This document shows positions 7,122-15,417 of a DNA stretch of 21,289 bases, in pieces. The translations under genes and the position numbers were made by a program. Each line of letters starts with the position of its first letter. Position 1 is the first letter of the stretch. Under the pieces are notes generated by a model. It was not told the origin of the DNA. It ran no database searches and saw only the letters and a list, made by a program, of their open reading frames with translations. This DNA is from CAYNSB01 sp964399625 (GTDB taxonomy: Bacteria > Planctomycetota > Phycisphaerae > Phycisphaerales > UBA1924), in assembly GCA_964399625.1 (NCBI GenBank), contig CAYNSB010000054.1, positions 1 to 21,289 of the forward strand, written 5' to 3'.

Positions 7122-10100
7122 TCAGCGGGCCGCGACCAACGCCCCCAGGATCTGGGACGTGATCGCGTTCTCGAGCTGCTCGCTCGTGATGCTCTGCGGC
7201 GTGACCTGCTGCAGGATGTGAGCCCGGGCGGCCCGCGCCTCGGCGGGCGTCAGCCCCAGCGCGCCGATCTGCTTGAACAGATCGCGGAGCCCATCGATGT
7301 CCGCGAGCGTCTGCGCCTCGTTGGGCACCGACTCGAGGTATGCGCGGAAGCCCAGCGCGTCGGCCTTGGCCCCGGCGGCCTGGGCGTAGCGCTTCCAGGA
7401 CGCATCGATGTTGGTGCGGATCTCACCGTCACGCCGTGCGCGGATGGAGAGCCCGCTCTGCGGATCGCGGGACTCGCTGACCATCACCGCCCGATAGGCC
7501 GCGACCACGCGATCCACCGCGTCGGGGCTCAGGCGATTCTGTGTGATGCGGGAGTCCTGGGCGCCGGCGCTCACGTTGCTCGGCGTGTCCACGTACAGCG
7601 TGCGCCCCATGAGCAGATCGAGCACCTGGCGACGGTCCGCGCCCTTGGTGCTGATGCCCAGGTCCGCGAGCGTCTCGAGCTGCTCGCTGTCCAGCGAGCG
7701 CTCGGGCGCGAGCTGGTCGATGGGGCCCGGACGGGGGGAGGCGCCCGCCAGCGTCGTGGCGATGTTGGTGTTGGAGGGGCCGGCGGAGCGCAGATCCAGC
7801 ACCGTGCCGCCCGAGTTGAACAGCTCGCCCGTGATCGGTCCGAACGAGCGGGCCGGGAACGAGGAGAGATTCGCTCCGATGCCCGTCGAGTCCGGCGTGG
7901 CGAACTGCGGATCGTTGCCCGTGCCCAGCAGCGTGGGCACGCTGGAGAAGGCGATCGTCTTGCCCGCGACGAAGTCCACGCCCGAGTCGGTCACGGCCGT
8001 GAGGAACGTGCCGCCGCCGCCCGAGGGCAGGCCCGAGAGGATGACGCCGCCCGCGCGACGGTTGATCGAGATCGCCGGCGCATTGACGTTCATCGCGCCG
8101 AGCGTGGAGATGTCGCCCACGCGGGCGCTGGTGGAGGCGTTCACCGTCAGGTCGCCCGCCACGGAGAGCTTCTGCCCCGTGCCCATGATGAACCGGGCGC
8201 AGTTGATGACCAGCGAGAAGTTGCTCAGGCGGATGCCGTCGGTGCGGATGCCGCCCGCGTAGGTCGCGGCGGCGGGCACGCTGGTGCGATCGGGCCCGAG
8301 GCGGAAGCGGTTGAACGCGCCCGTGTTGCCCACGGGGCCGTTGAACGTGACACGCCCCAGGAAGGGGTTGCCGACGCTGGCGTTCGCCTCGCGCTCGAGA
8401 TTGAGCGTCAGGTCGTGGGCCCCGCCGGTGCTGTTCAGCGCGGAGTTGAACGTGATGCCCGCGCCGGGGTTGCTCGAGCTGGCGACGCCGCGATCCGTGA
8501 GCACCGCGTCGGCGCCGATGAGGACCTCGTCGTTGAAGGTCATCGATCCCTTGGTCGTTACGCTCGCGTTGAGGCGCGTCGAGCCGTTGGAGTCGGTGGT
8601 CAGGAACTTGAGGGCCGTCGTGCCGCCCACGGTGCCGTTGAACGTCTTGACGCCCGTGATTCCCGAGTTCAGGCTGAGCCCGGCGAGCTTGGTCGCGTCC
8701 TGAGAGTTCACGGTGCCCGCGAAGGTGACCGAGCGCGTGCGGATCGTCGTGTCGCCGCCCACCAGCACCGCGTCGTTGAACGTCTGGTCGAGCGAGGTGA
8801 CGATCGTGCCGCCCTTGAGGATGGTGCGTCCATCGGCGTTGGTCGTGATGGAGCTGAGGAGGTCCGTCGCGGTGCCCGAACCGATGGCGCCGCCCAGGGT
8901 CGTGTCGCCGTTGTTGGTCGTGTTCAGCGTGAGCGAGCGGGCGATGAAGTCGGACTTCGCCCCGCCCAGGAGCGCGAGCCCGCTGCCGATGAGCGTCGTG
9001 TTCGCGTTGAGCACGAGCGTGTCGTTGTAGGTCTGCGTGCCCGCGGTGGTGACGTTGCCGTTGTTGAGGCGGGTTTGCCCGTCGGCGTTGGTCGTCAGGT
9101 TGCCCAGCTCATGGATGCCGCCCACGACGGCGCCGAACGTCTTGGTGCCCCCGCCGGTCGTGTTGAGCGTGAGGTTTCGCGCGACGGCGTCCGCGGAATC
9201 CACGGTGCTGTTGAACGTGAGGTTGCTGCCCGAGAGCGTGTTGGAGAGGGCGAGCGTGACGGTGTCGTTGTACGTCTGCGCGCCCGAGGTGGTCACCTGC
9301 CCGCCCGAGAGGACCGTCCGTCCGTCGGCGTTGGTCGTGAGCGACGCGAGTGGCGCGAGGTTGCCGATCGCCCCGTTGAACGTCGTGGTCCCGTTCCCGT
9401 TCGTGTTGATCGTCAGCGAGCGGTCCGCGGTCGTCAGCGAGTTGATCGTTCCGTTGAACGTCGCGTTAGTCGCGTTGATCGTCGTGTTGCCCGAGAGCCG
9501 CACGCCGCCGGCGTACGTCTGCTCGCCCAGCGTCGAGATCGTGCCCGAGAGCACGGACGCGTCGTTGATCGCCATCGAGTTCGCGTCCACATCGCCCGTG
9601 AAGCGCGTGGTGCCCGCGGCGTCGGTCGTGATCACGCCAAGGCGTCCGTTCGTCTCCTTGCCCAGCGGGCCCAGCGTCGCGTCGGCGGAGTTGACGGTGA
9701 GGTTGCGGGCGCTGCCGCCGCCAGAGTACACGCCGCCCGTCATCGACGCGGACGTGGCCGCGTTGAGCGTCAGGTCCTGGCTCAGCTCGACCTTGTCCTG
9801 CAGGTCGACGCGCTTGGCGTTGATCGTGCCCGTCTGCACACGGGTCAGATCGCTCGCGCCCGAGTTGTCCGTCGCGAGCAGCCCCAGCGCCTCATCGGCG
9901 TTGCCCGCGCCCACGACGTCGGAGAATGTCGTGGAGGGGGAGTTGATCGTCAGCTCGCGGAACGCGCCAGCGGTGCTCTTGATCACGGAGCGGAAGATCA
10001 CCGAGCTCGTGCCGGTGAGGGTCGTGTTGGCGTCGATCACCACGCCATCGCCGAAGTCGATGCCCGCGGCACGGATGCTCGGCGCCTTGATCGTCGTCAC

Positions 10101-12698
10101 GTCGTTCACGCTCGCGAAGTCGTCCGTAGTCAGCGTGCCCAGCGCGCCGTCGGTGGCGGCGCCGATCGCGCCGTTGAAGTTCGTGACGGACGACAGGATC
10201 GTCAGATCGCGGGCCTGCGTCGCGGCGCTGTTCACCGCGCCCAGGCTCACGCTCGTGGTGCCCGAAACCGTGAGGTTCTGCTGCAGCTCGAGCTCGTCGC
10301 GAAGATCGATCGTCTGGGCCTTGATCGTCGTGCCCTTGGCGATCGTCTTGTCCGTCGCGCCCGAGTTGTCCGTGAGCAGGGTCTTGAAGAACGTGTCGGC
10401 ACCCACCGCGCCCACGTTCGCGCCGAACGTCGTGAGCGGCGAATTGATCGTGAGGTCGTGGGGCGTGCCCGACTCGCTGTCGAGCGTGTTGTTGAACGTC
10501 ACCGCGGTCGTTCCCGTGATCGTCGCGTCCTTGGTGACCGTCACCGCGTCTTCGAACGTGATCGTCTGCGCCTTGATCGAGCTCGTGTTGATCGTCGTCG
10601 TGTCCGCGCCCAGCGGGCTGTCGATCAGCAGGAGCGTTCCCAGCTCGCTGCTGGGGCTCCCCGTGCCCACGTCGGCGTTGAACACCGTGACGGGCGCGTT
10701 GATCGAGAGGTTCTTGTGAACGCCCGTGGCGCTGTTGATCGTTCCGTTGAACGTCGCCGTGGTGCGCGCCACCAGCAGGGCGTCGGCGGCGAGGGTGATC
10801 GGGTTGCCGAACGTCATGCTCCCGGCGCGGATGCGCGCGGTGTTGAACGTCGTCCGCCCCGTCGCGGAGGTCGTCAGGCTGTCGAGCACCGTCGTGCCGC
10901 CCACGTCCGCGTTGAAGGACGTGACGCCCGTGGAGAACGTGCTGAGCGAGCCCGTGCCGCCGGTCTTGTCCGTGGTGCCGTTGAAGTTGAGGTCGCGGCC
11001 CGTCACGTTCACAGCGGCGCCCAGCAGCAGGGCCTTTCCGAACGTGACGTTGCCCGTTCCCGCGTTGATGTCCGCCGAGAGCCGCGTGACGCCGCCCGGA
11101 TTGAACGTGATGCTCCCGCCGCCCGAGGAGATGCTCTGCGTGACGTTCACATCGCGCGTCGCGTTGAACACCATGGTGAGCCCGGACCCGCCGATCGCGA
11201 TGTTCTGCCCGATGTTGATGTCACGCTCGGCGTTGAGCGTGAACGAGACAAGGTTCGGGAGCGACGCGACGAACGGATCGAGCAGCGTGATGTCGCCGTT
11301 GCCCGAGCCGGAGCTGGCGGTGTTGATCGTCACGGACGTGCCGGCCTGCAGGGCGGTGATGATCTGCCCGAGGTTCACGTTGGCCGTGGAGCCCGAGCCT
11401 GGCGTGAACACGCCCAGCCCCGACAGCGTGCCGCCGGAGGTCGCGGCGTTCGAGAGCGTCACGTCCGTGGGGTCCAGCAGCCAGGTGCCCGCGAGCCCGT
11501 AGCGCGCGGAGGCGTTGACGCCGCCCACCGCGAAGAGCTGGCCCTTGCCCGAGGTCTCGACAAAGCCGCCGTTGCCGCCGCCCGCCCCGCCGCGGGCGCT
11601 GATCGCGCCCTGGAAGTTCGTGAACGTGTCGGACCAGAGCACGACCGAGCCGCCGTGGCCCGCGCGCGTCGCGTCGGCGTTGATCCGCGCGTCCTCGCTC
11701 ACGTACACGGCCGAGGCGTGCGGAAGATCGCCCGATCCGCGCACGTCGCCGCCGAGCCGCACCGTGCCGCCGCCGGCGTCGCCCGAAACGTCGATCGTTC
11801 CGCCGAAGACGCCGATCTTGTCTCCCAGCACGGTGACGCTGCCGCCCGTGGTCCCCAAGGCCGACGACGAGGCGTCGAGCGTGCCCGACACGGACACGAC
11901 GCCGGCGTGCGTTGCATCGCCCTTGCCCCCCTTGAGCGTGATCTCGCGGGCGCTGGTGCGTCCGGGATGATCGATCGCCATCGCGTACATGTCGCCCGCG
12001 CCCAGCACGACTTTGCCGCCCTGCGCGTTGATCTGCCCGGCCTGCAGGACACCGACCCCGCCCGGCGCCGCACCCTCGTTCGAGCTCACCCGCGCGTAGA
12101 TCTGCCCGTTGCTCTCCCCCACCATCACGCCATCGCCGGCGGCCATGGTCACCATGCCGTTGGGCGCGTTGATCGCACCGAAGTTCGCGACGCGCTTGCC
12201 CACGAGCACGGCGCTCTGCGCGTTGATCGTGCCCTCGTTGGTCACCACGCCCGTGTTGCGGAACGCGTTGTTGCCCGCGAGGAACGAGCCGTTGGAGATG
12301 TTGCCCGCCGCCGCGTAGATCCCGCCCACGTTCACGACCGACCCGTGCGCGAAGTACACGCCCGCGGGGTTGGAGATGTACACGATGCCGTTGGCCTGGA
12401 TGCGCCCCGCGATAACCGAGGGGTCCGGGCCCGTCACGCGATTGAGCACCCGCGACGAGGCGCTGGGCTGGATGAACTGCACGACCTCATTGCCGCGCAC
12501 GTTGAACGACTGGAAGTTGATGATCGTGCCGTTGGCGGCGGTGATCACCGTCGTGGTGCCGTCCTTCTTGATCGTCGCCGATCCCGCGACGACCTGCCCG
12601 CCCTTGGGGTCGCCCAGAGCAGAGGCGGAGATCGCGAGCCCCGCGGCCAGGGCCATGCGCAGCGCGCGGGCGGGAGAGACGAAGCGGGACGTCGTCAT
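7122..12698 (-). CDS. Two-partner secretion exoprotein, filamentous haemagglutinin N-terminal domain (TpsA)
   Basis: A giant (1858 residues) secreted or surface protein exported by the partner TpsB encoded just upstream. A Sec signal peptide (RALRMALAAGLAISASALG, ends near 29) precedes a haemagglutination-activity/TPS domain with GQVVAGSATI, NFQSFNV, NRVTGPDPSVIAGRI and ISNPAGVYF. The last is NPAG where the classic motif is NPNG. ANFGAINAPNG, and GTWLLDPTDVTL near 410, follow as in other TPS proteins. From about 565 to 1455 come about eleven degenerate ~80-residue repeats rich in Thr, Asn, Ser and Gly, consistent with a beta-helix shaft. The last ~190 residues are charged and helical, unlike the shaft. 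No barrel, LPXTG or PEP-CTERM tail is seen. GGAG 8 bases before ATG 12698 supports the start. Role is probably adhesion or surface coat; toxin activity is not evident. Confidence 0.88.
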   Translation of the reverse strand: MTTSRFVSPARALRMALAAGLAISASALGDPKGGQVVAGSATIKKDGTTTVITAANGTIINFQSFNVRGNEVVQFIQPSASSRVLNRVTGPDPSVIAGRIQANGIVYISNPAGVYFAHGSVVNVGGIYAAAGNISNGSFLAGNNAFRNTGVVTNEGTINAQSAVLVGKRVANFGAINAPNGMVTMAAGDGVMVGESNGQIYARVSSNEGAAPGGVGVLQAGQINAQGGKVVLGAGDMYAMAIDHPGRTSAREITLKGGKGDATHAGVVSVSGTLDASSSALGTTGGSVTVLGDKIGVFGGTIDVSGDAGGGTVRLGGDVRGSGDLPHASAVYVSEDARINADATRAGHGGSVVLWSDTFTNFQGAISARGGAGGGNGGFVETSGKGQLFAVGGVNASARYGLAGTWLLDPTDVTLSNAATSGGTLSGLGVFTPGSGSTANVNLGQIITALQAGTSVTINTASSGSGNGDITLLDPFVASLPNLVSFTLNAERDINIGQNIAIGGSGLTMVFNATRDVNVTQSISSGGGSITFNPGGVTRLSADINAGTGNVTFGKALLLGAAVNVTGRDLNFNGTTDKTGGTGSLSTFSTGVTSFNADVGGTTVLDSLTTSATGRTTFNTARIRAGSMTFGNPITLAADALLVARTTATFNGTINSATGVHKNLSINAPVTVFNADVGTGSPSSELGTLLLIDSPLGADTTTINTSSIKAQTITFEDAVTVTKDATITGTTAVTFNNTLDSESGTPHDLTINSPLTTFGANVGAVGADTFFKTLLTDNSGATDKTIAKGTTIKAQTIDLRDELELQQNLTVSGTTSVSLGAVNSAATQARDLTILSSVTNFNGAIGAATDGALGTLTTDDFASVNDVTTIKAPSIRAAGIDFGDGVVIDANTTLTGTSSVIFRSVIKSTAGAFRELTINSPSTTFSDVVGAGNADEALGLLATDNSGASDLTRVQTGTINAKRVDLQDKVELSQDLTLNAATSASMTGGVYSGGGSARNLTVNSADATLGPLGKETNGRLGVITTDAAGTTRFTGDVDANSMAINDASVLSGTISTLGEQTYAGGVRLSGNTTINATNATFNGTINSLTTADRSLTINTNGNGTTTFNGAIGNLAPLASLTTNADGRTVLSGGQVTTSGAQTYNDTVTLALSNTLSGSNLTFNSTVDSADAVARNLTLNTTGGGTKTFGAVVGGIHELGNLTTNADGQTRLNNGNVTTAGTQTYNDTLVLNANTTLIGSGLALLGGAKSDFIARSLTLNTTNNGDTTLGGAIGSGTATDLLSSITTNADGRTILKGGTIVTSLDQTFNDAVLVGGDTTIRTRSVTFAGTVNSQDATKLAGLSLNSGITGVKTFNGTVGGTTALKFLTTDSNGSTRLNASVTTKGSMTFNDEVLIGADAVLTDRGVASSSNPGAGITFNSALNSTGGAHDLTLNLEREANASVGNPFLGRVTFNGPVGNTGAFNRFRLGPDRTSVPAAATYAGGIRTDGIRLSNFSLVINCARFIMGTGQKLSVAGDLTVNASTSARVGDISTLGAMNVNAPAISINRRAGGVILSGLPSGGGGTFLTAVTDSGVDFVAGKTIAFSSVPTLLGTGNDPQFATPDSTGIGANLSSFPARSFGPITGELFNSGGTVLDLRSAGPSNTNIATTLAGASPRPGPIDQLAPERSLDSEQLETLADLGISTKGADRRQVLDLLMGRTLYVDTPSNVSAGAQDSRITQNRLSPDAVDRVVAAYRAVMVSESRDPQSGLSIRARRDGEIRTNIDASWKRYAQAAGAKADALGFRAYLESVPNEAQTLADIDGLRDLFKQIGALGLTPAEARAARAHILQQVTPQSITSEQLENAITSQILGALVAAR
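8330..11000 (-). repeat. About eleven degenerate ~80-residue repeats inside tpsA
   Basis: Units follow the pattern: (x)FNGTINS...A-x-x-LTINS, then TxFNGAIG, then LxxLTTNADGRT, then a TTxGxQTYNDTV strand and a TxLxGT turn. Clear examples are the TTNADGRT, TTNADGQT and TTNADGRT motifs about 80 and 87 residues apart near 8.8, 9.1 and 9.3 kb. The middle units (7-9) are most alike and outer ones are more diverged. The repeats are amino-acid level; DNA identity is modest, so this is an old expansion. Boundaries are approximate. Confidence 0.75.
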
Positions 12699-12712
12699 GA
12701 TCGATTCTCCGT

Positions 12713-12739
12713 GCGGCCGGTCTTCGCGGACGGGGCCGC
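12713..12739 (-). other. GC-rich hairpin before the tpsA ribosome-binding site
   Basis: On the minus strand GCGGCC and GGCCGC (plus positions 12734-12739 and 12713-12718) form the outer stem. An inner GTC/GAC pairing (12720-12722, 12729-12731) extends it around a 6-nt loop. It ends 2 bases before the GGAG of tpsA, in the 111-bp tpsB-tpsA gap. No T-run follows, so it is not a terminator. It could act in message stability or translation control. Confidence 0.4.
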
Positions 12740-12809
12740 GCCAAAGGGCGGGACGTTCTCGTGCCAGATGATCAGAGTTCTGTTCGCGTGGGCAGGTCTC
12801 GGGTTCGGT

Positions 12810-14834
12810 TCAGTACACGATCGTGAGTGCGAAATGGACGCGGTTGTCGCCGGACTTGGCGGTGCCCGCGTCCCGGCCCGCGATGCCCCAGTCGGCCCGG
12901 AGGGTCATGTTGCGCCGGTACTGGAGCTCGATGCCCGGGCCAAAGCCCACGAGCGTCTCGTCGCGCTCGAAGGGAGCCTTGTCCGCGTTGGTCGTCCGCC
13001 CCACGTCGATGAATCCCTTGAGCACCAGGTCCCAGTCGGGCAGGCCGTAGCGCTGCTGCGGAGCCCAGCGGAAGGGCTGCCCGAACAGCCGCCCGGGCTC
13101 GGGCTGGATCTGCCAAATGCGGGGCAGGTGGAAGCGGTACTCGGCGGACGCGATGAACGTGTTGTCCCCCGCCGCGAGCGACTCGGGATAGCCCCGGACG
13201 GTGTACAACCCACCCACCACGTCCTGCTGCTGCGGGATCAGGCGGTTGCCGAACGAGGACTGCCCGCGCAGCGACAGCGCGATCTCGTGTGCCAGGGTCA
13301 CCCGCCGGTCGGGCGTGGCGGGGTCCTCCCACGCTCGCCCGCGCAGCAGCGGCTCGAGGTAGAACGACTGGCTGAGGTTCCACTTGAACGTGGTCCACGA
13401 GTCGTCGGCGCCCAGGCGCCCGAGCGTGTTGATCTGATCGCTCGACCCGACCGAGCCGAACTCCAGGCGCGCCTCGGCGCTCGTGCTGGCGCGGAGCGAG
13501 TTGCGCTCCAATCGCGCGCCGAAGTACGGGATGTACAGGCTCGTGCGCCCGGTCAGGTCCACGACCTCGTTCTTGACCTGCACGTGGTCCCAGCGGAAGC
13601 CCGCGAACAGATCGAGGAACGTGATCCGCCTCTGCCACGCGTTGAAGATCAGCTCGCCGCCCGCGCCGTAGCTCTCGCCCTTGAACTTCTCATCCGCGAA
13701 GCCCACGTCGGCCGCGGTGTAGTTGCTGTACGTGCCGTACAAGCGCATCCTCAGGCGTTGGCTCTTGCCCAGCGGACGCTCGTACGAGCCCGAGAGCCCG
13801 TTGGTCTTCTCGTCGAACCCGCCCGTGAGGTAATCGATCGAGAGCGTGTCGTCGTTGTTCGTGAGCTGGTTGTGGACGAACCCGAAGCGCTCGCGCCACT
13901 CGCTCGTCTGCTTCGTGCCCGTGTTCGAGATCTGCGCGTACACCGTCCAGGGGCGGTTCTCGCTCACGATGTAGTCGAGGATCACCGAGCCCGGCGTGTC
14001 GCCCGCGGCCACCGCCGCGTCCACGCGCCGCCCCGGGTGGCGGTTCAGACGGAAGAGATAGTTGTCCAGCGCCGTCTTATTGAGCAGGTCGCCCTCCTGC
14101 CCCTCGGGCCCCGGCTGCAGGGGCGAGTTGTCGCGGATGCGCTGGTGCGCGGGATGATTGATCCGGAACTCCTGGCTCGGCAGCCCCTTCTCGCTCGTCG
14201 GCGCGGACCAGCGCGGACCGTCCCCGATCGTGCGCACACCCTGCACGGAACGAATCCAGATCACGAGCGTCAGCGGCCCGGGCCCCGGGCGCTTGTCGGC
14301 GAGCGTCTGGAAATCGATCTGCGCCGCGTCGGGAGCCACCAGCACGCCGATGAGCCCGCGCCGATTGAGCTCCTGTACGACGCTCGCGCCGATCGCGTTG
14401 ATCGCCGAGACGCTGAACCGGCGCGACGCGCGAGCCCCGCCCATCAGGTCGTCGATCGTGACCGTCACCGCCTCGGCCCCCTCGCGCGGGGCGACGTAGA
14501 CATCCCCGTCACGTCCCAGGCTCACCGAGAGAGAGCGCAGATCATCCAGGCTGGGGCGGTTCGGGTGCTCGCGCGCGTACTGCAAGTCGAACGCCGTGAC
14601 GACGAACGAAGGCCCGTCGCTCGCGTCCGCCGCCCGACCCGCGCCCTTCGGAGCCGGCTCGGGCTGGGGCTGGGTGGGCACCGGGGGGCGCGGGTCGCGC
14701 TGGACCGGATTCTCCTGGGCCCACGCCGGGACGCCCACGAGGGCACCGGCGAGAATGGCGAGCACGCCGCACCGGACCCCGGCGGGGCGCGAGAACGGAA
14801 CGACACGCCGAGGGATCGATCGAGGTATTGGCAT
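12810..14834 (-). CDS. Two-partner secretion outer-membrane transporter (TpsB, ShlB/FhaC/HecB family)
   Basis: An Omp85-superfamily outer-membrane pore of 674 residues that exports the adjacent TpsA. A signal peptide (CGVLAILAGALVGVPAWA) is followed by a Pro-rich linker (about 45-65) and a periplasmic POTRA region (about 70-300). The second POTRA shows LFRLNRHPGRRVDAAVAAG and PGSVILDYIVSENRPW, a pattern typical of ShlB-type POTRA domains. The rest is a C-terminal beta-barrel of alternating aromatic/polar strands, containing the family VRGY motif (YTVRGYPES) and ending in an outer-membrane-like aromatic residue (HFALTIVY). It is longer than classic TpsB (~550-590), mainly through the N-terminal linker and POTRA region. 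ATG 14834 was preferred because AAAGG lies 9 bases upstream; ATG 14843 directly abuts that AAAGG. First gene of the tpsB-tpsA operon. Confidence 0.9.
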   Translation of the reverse strand: MPIPRSIPRRVVPFSRPAGVRCGVLAILAGALVGVPAWAQENPVQRDPRPPVPTQPQPEPAPKGAGRAADASDGPSFVVTAFDLQYAREHPNRPSLDDLRSLSVSLGRDGDVYVAPREGAEAVTVTIDDLMGGARASRRFSVSAINAIGASVVQELNRRGLIGVLVAPDAAQIDFQTLADKRPGPGPLTLVIWIRSVQGVRTIGDGPRWSAPTSEKGLPSQEFRINHPAHQRIRDNSPLQPGPEGQEGDLLNKTALDNYLFRLNRHPGRRVDAAVAAGDTPGSVILDYIVSENRPWTVYAQISNTGTKQTSEWRERFGFVHNQLTNNDDTLSIDYLTGGFDEKTNGLSGSYERPLGKSQRLRMRLYGTYSNYTAADVGFADEKFKGESYGAGGELIFNAWQRRITFLDLFAGFRWDHVQVKNEVVDLTGRTSLYIPYFGARLERNSLRASTSAEARLEFGSVGSSDQINTLGRLGADDSWTTFKWNLSQSFYLEPLLRGRAWEDPATPDRRVTLAHEIALSLRGQSSFGNRLIPQQQDVVGGLYTVRGYPESLAAGDNTFIASAEYRFHLPRIWQIQPEPGRLFGQPFRWAPQQRYGLPDWDLVLKGFIDVGRTTNADKAPFERDETLVGFGPGIELQYRRNMTLRADWGIAGRDAGTAKSGDNRVHFALTIVY

Positions 14835-14856
14835 CAGCCTCATCCTTTGGGCGCGG

Positions 14857-14881
14857 TGCCCGCGCGGCAGAGGCGCGGGCA
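14857..14881 (-). other. Perfect 9-bp stem-loop in the tpsB leader
   Basis: TGCCCGCGC (14857-14865) and GCGCGGGCA (14873-14881) are perfect inverted repeats around a 7-base loop. On the minus strand the hairpin ends 8 bases before the AAAGG ribosome-binding site of tpsB. There is no T-run. It is a candidate translational control or message-protection element, or a regulator site in the divergent promoter region. Confidence 0.5.
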
Positions 14882-14946
14882 GCGGGCATGGATTATCGCC
14901 GCGTCATCGTCGCGGTTCTGCGCCGGATGTGCAAGTTGAAGAACCT

Positions 14947-14964
14947 GTGACGGACGATCGTCAC
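14947..14964. promoter_or_regulatory. Inverted repeat GTGACG-N6-CGTCAC in the tpsB/lipoprotein divergent region
   Basis: A dyad of 6-bp half-sites separated by 6 bases lies midway between tpsB and the lipoprotein gene. The symmetric, short-spaced half-sites fit a dimeric regulator operator or a small hairpin. A second short stem, CCGCG-N7-CGCGG, is at 14899-14915. The remainder of the 216-bp region shows no promoter I can call with confidence. Confidence 0.35.
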
Positions 14965-15050
14965 GGCTTGCAAGCTCCGATATTGCAGGCGTCAAGCCCC
15001 TCCCACGTCCTGCCGATGCCATTTCTGCGCGTCGCGCAGAGGGAGAAGCC

Positions 15051-15314
15051 ATGAAAAGCACTCGGATCGCGCTCGGAATCGGGTTCGTGTTCGGGCTCGC
15101 CCAGCTTGCGGGCTGTGCCTCGGATTCAACGTCGCAGGCGATGGAAGATGACAACGCCATGCAGCTCCGGCAGTCGCCCAAGCCCATGGTGCGCCTGGGC
15201 GTCGGGGATGAGGTGACCCTGGGGCTCGAGCCCGGCGATGGCCCGACGTCGCCCGCGCTGGTGATCCCGCTGCCGGCGACCGCCGCGGTCGCCGAACCCG
15301 TGCAGCCGGAGTAG
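15051..15314 (+). CDS. Small predicted lipoprotein
   Basis: An 87-residue protein with a type II (lipoprotein) signal peptide: basic MKSTR, hydrophobic IALGIGFVFGLAQ, and the lipobox L-A-G-C with the modified Cys at residue 22. The mature ~66-residue part is acidic, Pro-rich and probably extended (SPKPMVRLGVGDEVTLGLEP), with Ser rather than Asp after the Cys-Ala, and has no domain I recognise. Membrane choice (inner or outer) cannot be decided. GAGGGAG at 15039-15045 is a strong ribosome-binding site 5 bases before ATG. The gene diverges from tpsB with 216 bp between starts, so an accessory role in the secretion system is conceivable but unproven. It converges on the PEP-CTERM-like gene across a strong hairpin. 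Confidence 0.78.
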   Translation: MKSTRIALGIGFVFGLAQLAGCASDSTSQAMEDDNAMQLRQSPKPMVRLGVGDEVTLGLEPGDGPTSPALVIPLPATAAVAEPVQPE

Positions 15315-15340
15315 TCCGCGTTGCGCGAGCCGCCGCGCTC

Positions 15341-15378
15341 CAAAAGGGCGTCACGCCCGGGAAGGCCCGGGCGTGACG
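15341..15378 (-). terminator. Perfect 13-bp stem-loop terminator between convergent genes
   Basis: CGTCACGCCCGGG (15349-15361) and CCCGGGCGTGACG (15366-15378) pair perfectly around a 4-base loop. Read on the minus strand the stem is followed by CCCTTTTG, giving the T-run for the exported-protein gene that stops at 15418. On the plus strand it lies 35 bases after the lipoprotein stop and could stop that transcript too, though without a T-run. Confidence 0.8.
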
Positions 15379-15417
15379 AGAGAGAAACGCTTGCTCAGGT
15401 GAGAGACGTCGTCGTGA

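Noticed and set aside
8330..11000. Repeat block considered as a CRISPR array or DNA-level tandem repeat
   Set aside because: There are no short identical direct repeats with unique spacers. The periodicity is at protein level inside an intact reading frame.
7218..14939. Uninterrupted 2573-codon plus-strand open frame opposite the whole tps operon
   Set aside because: It is exactly codon-aligned with both tpsA and tpsB, so it only means these genes avoid TTA, CTA and TCA codons, as expected at this GC content. Its product is an Arg/Ala/Val-rich shadow with no domain and no RBS.
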